Assembly: GCA_015039315.1 (NCBI GenBank) | Contig: WIDE01000032.1 | Coordinates: 62,001-126,000 of the forward strand | Length of the DNA: 64,000 bases | Origin: Clavulina sp. PMI_390 | Taxonomy: Eukaryota > Basidiomycota > Agaricomycetes > Cantharellales > Hydnaceae | Direction of reading: 5' to 3' | Shown here: one piece after another, positions 10,912-21,557 of the stretch | Numbering within the stretch: the stretch's first letter is position 1 | How the letters are laid out: each line of letters begins with the position of its first letter | The notes under the pieces: model-generated | The model's input: the letters and a program-made list of their open reading frames with translations, nothing else | The model's database searches: none | What the model was told of the DNA's origin: nothing | Made by a program: the position numbers and the translations under genes

Positions 10912-13900
10912 ATGTCGTCGGACGAACGGGAAATCGCCGATAAGCCGAACTCCGACAACGAGTCCACCATGTCCAAGAACGATAACGACGATGACAACAA
11001 CAACAATGACGTTGAGGACGATGCTCCCGTTAAAGAGGAGCAAGAAGAGGAAGTCGTAGAGGAAGAAGTGGAGCCTGAACCCCCCATTGATCCTGCGACT
11101 GTCGCTCTGCCTTGGCCGTCGTCCGAGGAACAAACGTTCCATGCCGACACTCTTCTCGCCGAGGAAGACGAAGAAGTACCTGTGCTGTTCCCTTCCTCTT
11201 TCGCGTCCAAGTATCTACGGACCCCCGATTCTTCAATATCACCATCAGACGCTGCGCAGCTGGGCACCTCTAAGGCAACATTCCATCTCCCTGGTTCACT
11301 CTCGCTGGAAGCCGCCAGTGTGTTCCGGGACGCTCTTTCCCCAACCGTCCAAGCAGCTAGTGTAAGCTCACCACATACTCCAGAGAAGAAGAGAGTCTAC
11401 GTCGGGGCCAAGTACACATACGATCCCGATGAGCCTAGAAAGGAATCGCTTCCCTCGTCGTCTATCCCGACACTGCTCAGTCGACTAGACTACGAGCGGC
11501 CTATGAATACGGAGCCGTTTGTCACACTCTTCTGCCCGTATGAACACGCCTCTGAAGTCTTAGACGCCGTTGTGCACGACGTGGCGCAGCGCGAGAGCTG
11601 TGATGTCGTTACGTTAGACTCTTTAGAGCTTGCTCGAGGGCGGGATGGGGCATTTGGAGAAGGTATACTCTTAAGTCCTCCATTATCCGTAGCGTTATGT
11701 CGCTAAAGTCCTCTCCTCATAGAGGGTGAAACTTTTCTCAAATGTGTGTATGACATTCACGGCGAGCTCGATTCTGCCTACAGCAAACGCCGCGTCTTGC
11801 GCTTCCTTCATACCTTGCTCCACCTTGAGGCTACGGATAAACCCACCCCCTCATCTTCCACTGCATCTCCTCGTCCGCGCATCTTCTATTTCCGAGACTT
11901 TGGCTCCATCGCCCCGCTCGTTGACCCTATTCTCCGTGCTCTCATCAAGCTCGTCCGCCTACGGCGCATGCACCCTCTCGCGCCCTCTACGGCATATGGG
12001 ACCCGCATTGAAACCAACTCCAGCTCAGACGGCGATGGCGATGCTGATGCTGAGCAGCCTGAATACACTGTAGCTAGTGAAGCAGCTGATATTACTTTGC
12101 TGCAACGCACCGTCATCGTCCTCGGTATATCCTCCTCGCTTGAACGGGCTCCCAAAACATCTCATCCCGACTGCCCTGCATGTATTGCTCAGCGAGACAT
12201 CGAGCACAACAAGGAGCGCCAACAGTACAAGTACGAGGCAAAGAGCGTGGCGGCCTGCCTTCAATGCAGTCGTCTTCATCTTGGAGATGCGATGAAGGAC
12301 TCCAATCAGGAGACGCTCCAGTCCGTCATGCCTCCTATCCGCAAGTGGGACTCGACAGGTGCGAAAGGCCGCGATGTCGTCGCATATCTTGCAGACCTCT
12401 TCGCAAATCCAGCAATGGAGGTATCCCTCGATGACTCGTATTGGTCGCGTGATAACCGCCTCACGAGGGACCACGTGTATACTCGCGTCCTATGCATGTA
12501 CGACCTCCCTGGCATGACCATCACCGCGAGTGGCATTCCCGTTCCGGCCTCCTCAGATCACAAGGAAGTTACCACTCTTCAAGGCGATGATCCTTGGAGT
12601 CGGAACGAGACTGCCATGCAAAAGGCTCGTATCAGCGAGATAGAAGCTGCGTGCTTGGCTGCGAACGAGCGCGCTCTCCTGCGCAAGATCACCGAGGTTG
12701 GCGGCACAGTTCCTCTCGAAGGCACCAGTCTATTCGCTTCTCTCCCCACTACCGCCGTCCCAGAACCTCTGAGCGCTAAAGCGGGACGCCGATCCGCGAA
12801 GAACGCCGGTCTTCCTCCCGTCGATGACTTGTTGCGCAAGTCGGGGCTCTTGACCTCCATCATCTCGGTAAATGTCCTGCATCGTATCGCGATCTTCTCT
12901 CGTGAGCTCGCACTCATCGCGAAAGAAGCCGAGCTGGAATCCTCCCGTCCTTCCACAAACGAGTCAACCCCCTACTCAACTGCTTCACCCCTCGAGATCC
13001 ACCCCACGCACGTCATCGAGGCGGTACGGACAAGTCTAGCACGCGATACGCAAGTCGACGACTGGCTCGGGAAAACCTCAAAATCCAAGCAGCAAGACCT
13101 CGATACCACCTCCACTGACAAGCTCGTTCACAACCTGCGTAAAGGGACAACCCTCAGCGTTCATGAGCGCGAGCTCATTCAGAACGTCATTGATCGCACT
13201 CAGCTCAAAACTTCCTTCAAGGATGTCTGCTTGGACCCTCGCATCATCGACCATGTCCGTACAACAATCTCCTTCCCTCTCAAGTACCCCCGTGCATTCT
13301 CGACAGGTCTGCTGGGTACGGAAGCCATGTCGGGCATATTGCTCTACGGCCCACCAGGAACAGGGAAGACGATGCTCTGCCGCGCTGTTGCGAAGGAGTG
13401 TAATGCGCGGATGCTGATCATTCAGCCGAGTCATGTGAAGGACATGTGGTTGGGCGAGAGTGAGAAGCTTGTGCGGAGTATCTTTACGCTGGCACGAAAG
13501 ATTGCGCCGTGCATCGTGTTCATTGATGAGGTGGATGCGATCTTTGGGGCCAGGACGAATTCTGCATCGAGCTCATCGACTCATCGCTCAATGGTATGTG
13601 GTTGGAATAGATTTCATTCCTGATTGCCGGTTCTCCTCTTGCCTGCAATAACTGACTCCTTTTCATTCACTCACAGCTTACGGAGTTTATGACGGAGATG
13701 GACGGCCTGAATAGCAGCGCGATGAACAAAAAGAAGGGCCTTGTCGTCATTGGTGCGACAAATAGACCTTTCGATCTTGATGATGCCATCCTCCGTCGTC
13801 TTCCCCTTCGTCTACTCGTCGACCTTCCCGGGCCGAAAGAGCGTGAACGTACGTGCCCTACGCTTCATCTCTACTCGTCGTACACACAAGCTAACCATAT

Positions 13901-14329
13901 CCATTCTCGATCATAGGCATCTTTTCCAATTTGCTCAAGGACGAAAATCTTGATGGGGTCGACATCGAATCCCTCGCGAAGAAAACACCAAACTTCTCTG
14001 GCTCGGACATCAAGAACCTTACAGTTTCCGCTGCACTTGCATCGCTCAAGGACATGATCCAGGCCGTCCAGATCCAGCAGCAACAGCAGCTCCCCGACTC
14101 TGGATATGCGTCTGACAGCAAGGATGACGCCGAGGGCGAGGATGGTGATGACGCTGAGGGGGACGGCGATGAGTCTGACGAGGAAAACATTCCGCCTCGC
14201 GTTCTCCGTCAGGAGCATTTTAAGGCGGCTTTCGAGCAGGTGACGGCGACGGTGTCGCAGGATATGGATTCCGTCAGACGGCTGAGGAAATGGGCAGAGC
14301 AATTCTCTGGGAAGAAGGGGGTGTTATAG
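10912..14329 (+). CDS. Large AAA ATPase, Msp1/spastin-like core, copy 1
   Basis: Predicted 1,068-residue AAA ATPase in four exons: 10912-11662, 11723-13593, 13677-13848, 13917-14329. The acidic, disordered N-terminus leads into an unassigned domain. It contains [12 protein letters not shown] (about residue 200), a paired-cysteine region SHPDCPACI (about 400) and ACLQCSRLH (about 427), and VDDWLG. The AAA module has Walker A GPPGTGKT (about 793), Walker [11 protein letters not shown] (about 850), sensor 1 GATNRPFD and RRLPLR. An acidic linker with DSGYAS separates the lid from the last helix (FKAAFEQV...RKWAEQFSG). That helix and GFSGSD-like [10 protein letters not shown] are typical of the Msp1/ATAD1/spastin ('meiotic') clade. 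Substrate and location are unknown. Two paralogues lie within 14 kb. Confidence 0.85.
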
Positions 14330-15312
14330 TCCCTCAACTTTCCTTCTTTCATCTGTTCCGACACATTACTAGCACTATTATCATCGATTCATGCTCCAGT
14401 ATTGATCTTTTGGGAGCCTGAGCGAATACAAGGATCTGGAAGTAATTGCCAATTGACCCTGTGTTTGGCCCAAAGACCATCCCAAGTTCTCACGCATGTA
14501 AACAAACCCTTTCCTTGTTTATGGGTCTACAATCACGAGCAATGGGCAAACCCAGCATTCAAGCCAAGTATCAGAATAATGTACCGATGCTAGCTAGCCG
14601 CCAACTCTCGCGTGGCTCAGGCAAATGATTCCCATCACACTGCAGCACAACGATGATTGGAGGCTGTGTGACCTAGCTGGAATGCGCATGTATCAACCCT
14701 CTCGGCATCCAGCGACAATTAACTTCACTTCCGAGCTCATTGTTGGGCACTGCACCGTTTGCTCCTCCTACATGATCTTGTGCCTTGTACGACATTCACA
14801 CAGCTTGCATTATTACCCTCCGGCCCTCGGGCATGAGGGCTGCGAGTTTCGCCCTGCGAACCTTCTTTTTCGACCCTTCGCCGCATATCAGACCCTACGC
14901 ATGGATGGGACCGGTCGATGCGATGCTAAATGCTGTCCTTTTTGGGAACTTGCCTCATGTAACTCCAGGAGGTGCGGTGCTTCGACCTGAGATTGCAACC
15001 TTGTCAACGTGCCCAAAACTCCGCTATCTGCAGTGCTTTTGATTGGGAAGCTCATATTGATATTGGTATTGTTCCTCCCCCAAGAAACAGTCCTCGATCA
15101 CATCACATCGTCAAACAAAGAACTCGTTGAATGAACACAGCATTAGGATTGACCCGACCGAGTCATCAAGCGCGCACCCCACATATAAGAACCTGTGTCC
15201 GCGTCTAGACGATTGACCCAGCGTCTCCTCAAAATCCCTTTTGTCTCTTGCTGTCATTAGGACTGCTGGGGAGAACCACCGTCCTGCATCTTCATAACCA
15301 CTATCCATAACC
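14330..15312. other. Intergenic spacer between AAA copies 1 and 2
   Basis: About 1 kb between the stop of copy 1 and the start of copy 2. The short open frames here show no family resemblance or splice logic. A possible TATA element (CATATAAG) lies at about 15181-15188, some 125 bp before the copy 2 ATG. The spacer does not show the extended promoter similarity that links copies 1 and 3. No RNA gene or transposon ends were recognised. Confidence 0.5.
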
Positions 15313-18300
15313 ATGTCCAGCTCGCATCACGAGGAAGAAACAGTGGAGGATCAACCCGCCACTGATACTACCCCTGCCACCGAAACGCCTACCACCGAAA
15401 GCGATCCTCCCGCCGAAGCCGAGGAGCCTACCCCTCCAGTCGATCCTGCCACTATCGCTCTTCCTTCACCCGATTCCGACGAGAAGGCATTCCACACCAA
15501 CACGCTTCTCGAGGTCGAGGATCGCAAAGCCGCTGTGTCGCTACCTTCCTCCCTCTCGTCAAAGTACCTATGGACTCCTTCATCCTCTGACGTGGCTCAT
15601 CCCCAGTCGAAAGCTTCCTTCCAAGTTCCCCACTCCCTTTCCCTCGAGGCGTCTAGCATTTTCCGCGAGGCTCTTTCTCTCGATGTACAGGCTGGGAGTG
15701 TGAGCAAACCTCGTGAGACGACCAAAAAGGTCTACATGGGCGCAGAGTATACGTACGACCCTGATGAACCCAGCGACTCGAGTGACTCTGCCTCTGTTGC
15801 TACTCTCACCAGTCGTCTCAGCCTCAAAAGGCCCATGTCGTCAGAACCCTTCGTCACGCTCTTTTGCCCATATGACCACACAACCGAGATCCTTGACGCT
15901 GTCGTTGAGGATGTGGCCCAGCGCGAGGGCCTGGATGTGGTGGTCTTGGACCTGTTGGAGTTTGCCCGTGGCCGTGACGGTGCATTTGGTGAAGGCAAGT
16001 GTTGTACCTCAACCCTTAATGATGAAATCAGCCGTGCTTATCCAGCGCCTGCGTTATTATAGAGGGAGAGACATTCCTGAAATGCTTGTATGACATCTCA
16101 AACGACATCGATTCCGAATACAGCAAGCGTCGGGTCATGCGCTTCCTCCACGCTTTCGTCAATATGCAAGCTTCTCCAAGCTCGGAAAAATCCTCATCCT
16201 CTCAGCCTCCTCGACCTCGCCTCATTTACGTGAAAGAGTTCGGCTCGATGACAAAGATGGTTGATCCTATTCTTCGCGCGCTCATCAAGCTTACACGCTT
16301 GAGGCGCATGCATCCTCTTGCACCAGGTACCGCATATGGCACCTTGGTCGATCCAACCGTTACTGCAGATTCGACTAAGGATTCGGATTCTGACGAGGAC
16401 AACGACTCAAGCGAGGACGAAGACAAGGAGGATGCGGACATGAAAACCAAGACGCCTGAGCCACCATACACCGATGCGGACGAAGCCGCTGACCTCGCTC
16501 GACTTCAGAGCACTGTCATCGTGCTCGGGATATCGGCTTCGCTAGATCGGGCTCCAAAAACTTCTCACCCCGACTGTCCTCCGTGCATCGCTGCGAAGGA
16601 CAACGAGGCGAACAAGGAGCGCCAGCAATACAAGTACAAGCAGAAATCTATCCCTCCTTGCACCCAATGCACTCGTCTTCACTTTGGAGATGCCATCAGA
16701 GACTTCAACCAGAACGCTCTGCAGGGGATCTTGCCCGAGGTACAAGAGTGGGACAAGACTGGTGCCAACGGACGCGATGTGGTCTCGTTTGTCACGAACC
16801 TCTTTGTCGATCCCTCCATGGAGGTCTCCATTGACAGTTCGTACTACTCCGATGACACACGGCTGTCAAAGGAGAACGTTTATCGTCGTGTCTTGAGCGT
16901 GTATGACCTTCCTGGAGGATCATCTGCCTCTTCTTCAGGTGGCAAGCGTGCGGGCACTCTCCAGGGCAATGATGTGTGGGACCTCAACGACACTCCCATG
17001 CAAACGGCCCGCATCCATGAGATGGAAACTCTCTGCTTGGCTGCCAATGAGCGTGTCCTGCTTCGCCAAATCAACGAGACCGGCAATAAGGTCGCGCTCG
17101 GAGGCGACAGCCTGTTCGCTTCCCTGCCAATTTCCAGTCCACAACCGGCCGGCAAGGCAGGACGAAAGTCTTCGAAGGCCTCGAGCCAGCCTGATGCCGA
17201 CGACTTGCTCCGAAAAGCAGGGCTTTTGACCTCCGTCATCTCGAGCAATACGGCATCTCGCATCGCGACCTTCGCTCGTGAGCTCGCCATCTCCTCTGCA
17301 AAGGAGTCTGACGTTGCATCCTCTAACGCTCGACTTGTTCCCTCATCCCCGGTCGAGATTCAACCTGCCCATGTCATCGAGGCGTTCCGCGCTACTATCT
17401 CGCGCGAATCGCAAGTCGACGACTGGCTCGGGAAGAGTGCCAAAAAACAGCAGGAACTCGATACCACCTCCACCGACAAGCTCGTCCACAACCTGCGTAA
17501 AGGGACAACCCTCAGCGTACACGAGCGCGAGCTCATCCAGAACGTCATTGACCGCACCCAGCTCAAGACGTCGTTCAAGGATGTCTGCTTGGACCCTCAT
17601 ATCATCGACCATGTCCGTACCACGATCTCGTTCCCTCTCAAGTACCCTCGCGCGTTCTCGACTGGTCTCCTGGGTACGGAAGCCATGTCGGGCATCTTGC
17701 TCTATGGCCCACCAGGAACAGGCAAGACGATGCTCTGCCGCGCTGTCGCAAAGGAGTGCAACGCGCGTATGCTAATCATCCAGCCGAGTCATGTAAAGGA
17801 CATGTGGCAAGGCGAGAGCGAGAAGCTCGTGAGGAGCATCTTCACGCTAGCGCGCAAGATTGCACCTTGCATCGTATTCATTGATGAGGTAGACGCGATC
17901 TTCGGGTCGAGGACAACTTCAGCTTCGAGCTCCACTACCCATCGATCAATGGTGAGTTGAAGGACTGCTCACTGATACCTGGTTTTCTAACAATCTGCGC
18001 CATTTCTACAGTTGACTGAGTTCATGACTGAGATGGATGGTCTGAACAGCGGTGCGATGAACAAAAAGAAAGGTTTGGTCGTCATTGGCGCCACCAATCG
18101 ACCTTTCGATCTCGACGATGCCATCCTTCGACGGCTGCCTCTCCGTCTGCTCGTCGATCTACCGGGCCTGAAAGAGCGTGAACGTGAGTAGATTCTTTTC
18201 TTCGTCAGACACGTCCGCAACATGCTGAATTCTCCGCTTGTTGTTCTAAAGGTATCTTCCGCAGCCTGCTCAAGGACGAAAATGTTGACGGGATCGACGT

Positions 18301-18661
18301 TGAGTCCCTTGCCAAGAAGACCCCCAACTTCTCCGGCTCCGACATCAAGAACCTCACCGTCTCCGCCGCGCTGGCATCGCTCAAGGACATGATCCATACG
18401 GTGCAGCTTCAGCAGCAGCAGCGCAGCCCGGATTCGGGCTACGGTTCCGATAGCAAGGACGAGGACGATGAGGATGATGAAGCAAGGGAAGATGAGGACG
18501 AAGATGATGACCTGGAGGAGAACATCCCTCCGCGCGTCATTCGTCCAGAACACTTCAAGGCAGCGTTTGAGCAGGTGACCGCTACAGTGTCGCAGGATAT
18601 GGACTCTGTACGGAGGTTGAGGAGATGGGCGGAGCAGTTCTCAGGAAGGAGATCATCGTAG
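15313..18661 (+). CDS. Large AAA ATPase, Msp1/spastin-like core, copy 2
   Basis: Predicted 1,050-residue paralogue with the same four-exon plan: 15313-15994, 16063-17951, 18012-18183, 18252-18661. The N-terminus is acidic/Thr-rich and clearly diverged. The unassigned N-domain keeps [12 protein letters not shown], the cysteine pairs SHPDCPPCI and [12 protein letters not shown], and [16 protein letters not shown]. From [15 protein letters not shown] onward the protein is almost identical to copy 1, with Walker A GPPGTGKT (about residue 776), Walker [13 protein letters not shown] and RRLPLR. The acidic linker holds DSGYGS before the final helix. The first intron appears to use a GC donor (AAG|GCAAGT at 15995), where copies 1 and 3 use GT; a GT donor six bases upstream would also stay in frame. 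Function unknown; probably an unfoldase or translocase by family. Confidence 0.85.
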
Positions 18662-18938
18662 AGTATTGTAATGCTATATCTATGAGACTGCTGCCGTGAT
18701 GTAATGCTAGAGCCGCTGTATCATTAGTTTCTCTTTTAACAATTCACTCTCATTTTTGTCTTCTCGTCGCTGGATCTAGACAGTCGTTGCAAAACCTTAC
18801 ATGAGAACTATTTGATTGCTTGTTTCAATCAACGCTGCTCGACGTGAAATTTTCGGAGGCAGGAATCAATATTACAAGTAATAATGGTATAAGAAATCCA
18901 TTCGAGCCCTGTCTGACGACATGACCCCAGGCTGTAAT

Positions 18939-19795
18939 TTAGATTGTTGCAATATCAGAAATTCCGAGACGATCCTTGAGCTGAGACAAAGCTGACATTG
19001 TTGCGCAGCTTTGCCGGTGTTCCTTCCAATCTACCGCATGTGGAGGCGCTCATACTCAGTGAGAATACGTGCTTGGAAGGATTACGGATTTCCTTACCCA
19101 TACGCTGACACTCCTGTTGGACAGAATTAGAGATGGTCAGGATTGAGTAATTGGACGGTTGGCACGGAGAACGGCCCAGATTTATCGAGACATACCTTAT
19201 CACAGTAGAATACGGTCTCGCACCCTCCACACCGAAGGGTGGGCCAGGCGTACTCGCAAGCAGGGTTCTGGCACTCACTCCAGGTACCATTTGATCGTTT
19301 GACGTCCATCGCCGAGTCCAGTTCTTGTACTTGAGCAGAGTGCATGCCAAAAAGCTAATTAATCCACATGGTTTCCTCGCTCAGTGAACAAAGAGACCTC
19401 ATGCCCGACATTTAACGTACGTAGAAGTTATCACAGCCGTCGGCCTCAAGGCGGATTCCGAGTTGTCCATTCGGAAATTTATGCTTCTTGGGGTTGATGA
19501 TAACCGCGCACTCGAACCCCTTGGCTCTTATCTCTTGCCCCTTCGCTTCACTGCGGAGTTGCCATTTGACGAGGATACTCTTGCCTGTCCTATCTTGTAT
19601 TATGTACTGGGGGTATGGGCCAGAGATATCATATTCTGCATCCAGAACGATAAGGCGGTCGACTCTGGCATTGCGGGGTTGGGGTTGGCCTCTCGTTGGG
19701 AATGACTGGTTGAACGTCACCCACTTTGGGTGCTTGAACGGAGGGTGCACGGAAAAGACTTTGGTTACATCATAGTCGACCGCAAATGGGGGCAC
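18939..19795 (-). CDS. Small MYND zinc-finger protein, copy 1
   Basis: Member of a local four-gene family. The first exon encodes a conserved but unassigned domain: HPPFKHPKWVTF, DRLIVLDAEYDISGPYPQY, VKWQL, CAVIINPKKHKFPNGQLGIR. After an intron placed right after DNFY, the second exon starts LFGMHS and leads into a MYND finger. Spliced spacing is C-x4-C-x8-C-x2-C-x5-C-x3-C-x7-H-x3-C, the textbook MYND pattern. The finger is finished by a tiny third exon (ECQRM) and a fourth exon WKEHRQSCATMSALSQLKDRLGI ending at 18939. The start at 19795 (MPPFAVDYD) aligns with copy 4 (MPPSIFDYD). An upstream in-frame extension through a further exon cannot be excluded. MYND fingers mediate protein-protein contacts; partners are unknown. 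Confidence 0.72.
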
Positions 19796-20378
19796 TGTGG
19801 TGGTGTTGCTTCGAGGGTTTGATTGACGAAATGAACACTTGAAGCTGGGCTTCTTTCTGTGTGGAAACTCTGTTTAGTTCGTGTCTTTGAGGCCCTCCGC
19901 ACAAACAATTCATCTTGGCTCATGGTCAATCTGACAAGGACAAGAGAAATGATTTCACGTGAATCAAGGCTATGTAGGCGGAGCCATAACTCCTCTAGAG
20001 TCCTGTCAAGAGAAATCAACCGACTCGAATCTAACTCGGTTGGTTTGAGCTTGCTGCGAGTTTTCGTACGATGGAGCTTCGAACTTACCATAGCCGATGT
20101 TGTAAAGCCTTCGCTAATGCCTCATCAGCACTATTTTCATAGGCATCTATTGTGTCTATCTCGCTCTGTTGTATCAATTCCAGAGTGGATGTCAAAGCCT
20201 GTTATTGTCCGCAAGCAACCATGGAACCGCGGGAAGTGAGTTCCGCTGAATGAAGCCTGAGCTCGAGGTGAGTTATGCTGACAGAAATATACGAATCTGA
20301 CAATGAATGACCGCCCAAAAAAATTATATTAGAATTATGAGGATAGAATGGGCTCGCACAGCTCAGTCAGGGGCGTTA
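19796..20378. other. Spacer between MYND copies 1 and 2
   Basis: No separate gene is visible. On the minus strand near 19890-19925 it contains the sequence ATTGTTTGTGCGGAGG, also present (with small changes) upstream of MYND copies 2 and 4. This is either a shared 5' leader or an unrecognised first coding exon. The rest is AT-rich non-coding sequence. Confidence 0.45.
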
Positions 20379-21221
20379 TTAGAGGTCAAGACGAGTTTCG
20401 AGACGATGAAGAGCGCCCAACGTAGCACATACACGTTTGTGCACTAGCTTGTTGTTCCATGCTTGGTAGATAATAGTATTAGCTGTTAGTATAAAGTCTC
20501 ACATTCAAGAACACAGCTCGTATCTCTCACCATTGCGTTGGCAGTCCTGTTAATGACATTGCTCATGAGTAGGGGTAAATGCTGGCGTAAGTGGCAAATA
20601 CCTTGTTGCAATAGAAGACCTTCTTGCACCCAGCGCACTGGCTAGGAGGGCTAGGTTTTGCACAAGGAGGATAATCACACGTCCTTGCTGCTCTCAGAGA
20701 AGCCACGAGATCGAACATAGATTTTAATGACTGCATCTGCATTGAATTGGAGTCGAAGAGCTAGCCAGCGAGCGTAGAGTTAGCACAACTATCCTGATAG
20801 GTGCTGTCAAACGCACAAATATATCGTCGTAGTCATCATCTGTCATAGAAATCCCGAGTTGTCCATCTGGAAACCAGTGCAATCTGGGGTTTATGATAAC
20901 GGCGGATCCAAGTGTTCTCTTTCGCGTCTTGCTCGCTCTTTCTTCATCGTCAAACTGCCATCTAACAACAATTTCTCTTCCTGAGCTATCCTCCATGATA
21001 TATTGAGGATATGGGCCAGATATGTCCGACCTGTGATCCAGGACGATGAGTTGGTCGGTCGTGGTTGTCGGAGGGTCGTCCTCCCATCGAGATAGTTGGT
21101 CAAAAGTCGCCCACTTTGGGTGTTCAAACGGGAGGTGTACGGGAGGTTTCTCCTGAGCCGTGCAGCGAACGAGCTCGGAGGCAATTTTATCGAGGTCAAG
21201 TAACGGAGCGTTCTTCTGCAT
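20379..21221 (-). CDS. Small MYND zinc-finger protein, copy 2
   Basis: Second family member with the same exon plan. The N-terminal domain reads LPFEHPKWATFDQ, DQLIVLDHRSDISGPYPQY, VRWQFDDEER, SAVIINPRLHWFPDGQLGI. The first intron follows DDIF and the next exon starts LFDSNSMQ. The MYND cysteines lie in CDYPPCAKPSPPSQCAGC and KKVFYCNKDCQRN. With an acceptor after ...CTACCAAG near 20460, the last exon gives AWNNKLVHKRVCATLGALH and a C-x10-H-x3-C end, matching copies 3 and 4. The stop is at 20379. The start at 21221 (MQKNAPLLDLD) is the best in-frame ATG. Just upstream lies a broken copy of UBA3 exon 1, so this gene was duplicated together with its neighbour's 5' end. Confidence 0.7.
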
Positions 21222-21289
21222 CGTGGGGTGTTGGCTTGGGTGGACGCGTTGTTTGGCTCGAGCCTTCCTTCGCCTCCGCACAAACAATC

Positions 21290-21450
21290 TCTCCTTGACT
21301 GATCTCCTGTACCTGCCTCCTCTTCGTTGAGCGCTCATGCCTAAGGATGTGGGCGATTTCATGTCTACTGAAATTTCAATCGACCTGGCTCGCGTACGGA
21401 TGAAGGCCTTCCCACTGGCGACAAGGTATATCGCCAATCCTACTGAACAT
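21290..21450 (+). pseudogene. Broken copy of UBA3 exon 1
   Basis: This stretch aligns along its length with the first exon and donor region of UBA3 (27784-27917). The best block, from about 21375, shares CGGATGAAGG, a CCACTGGCGA-like segment and the AAGGTAT donor followed by TCGCCAA. The start codon is destroyed (CTTGACTGAT against CTCATGACTGAT) and an in-frame stop follows. It lies upstream of MYND copy 2 in the same divergent arrangement that UBA3 has with MYND copy 4. It is therefore the scar of a duplication that carried a MYND gene and the start of UBA3 together. Confidence 0.75.
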
Positions 21451-21557
21451 TGTTTCAACGCACCAGTAGAAAAATGACGCTTGATACTGGGTCTAAAATG
21501 TACTTTATGTCCGCAGGATCAACAACTGAAGGAATTTTTACGATCGCTACTGCCTGA

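Noticed and set aside
13078..13434. Antisense open frame, mirrored at 17343-17612 and 22607-22720
   Set aside because: It recurs in all AAA copies only because the opposite strand encodes the conserved AAA region.
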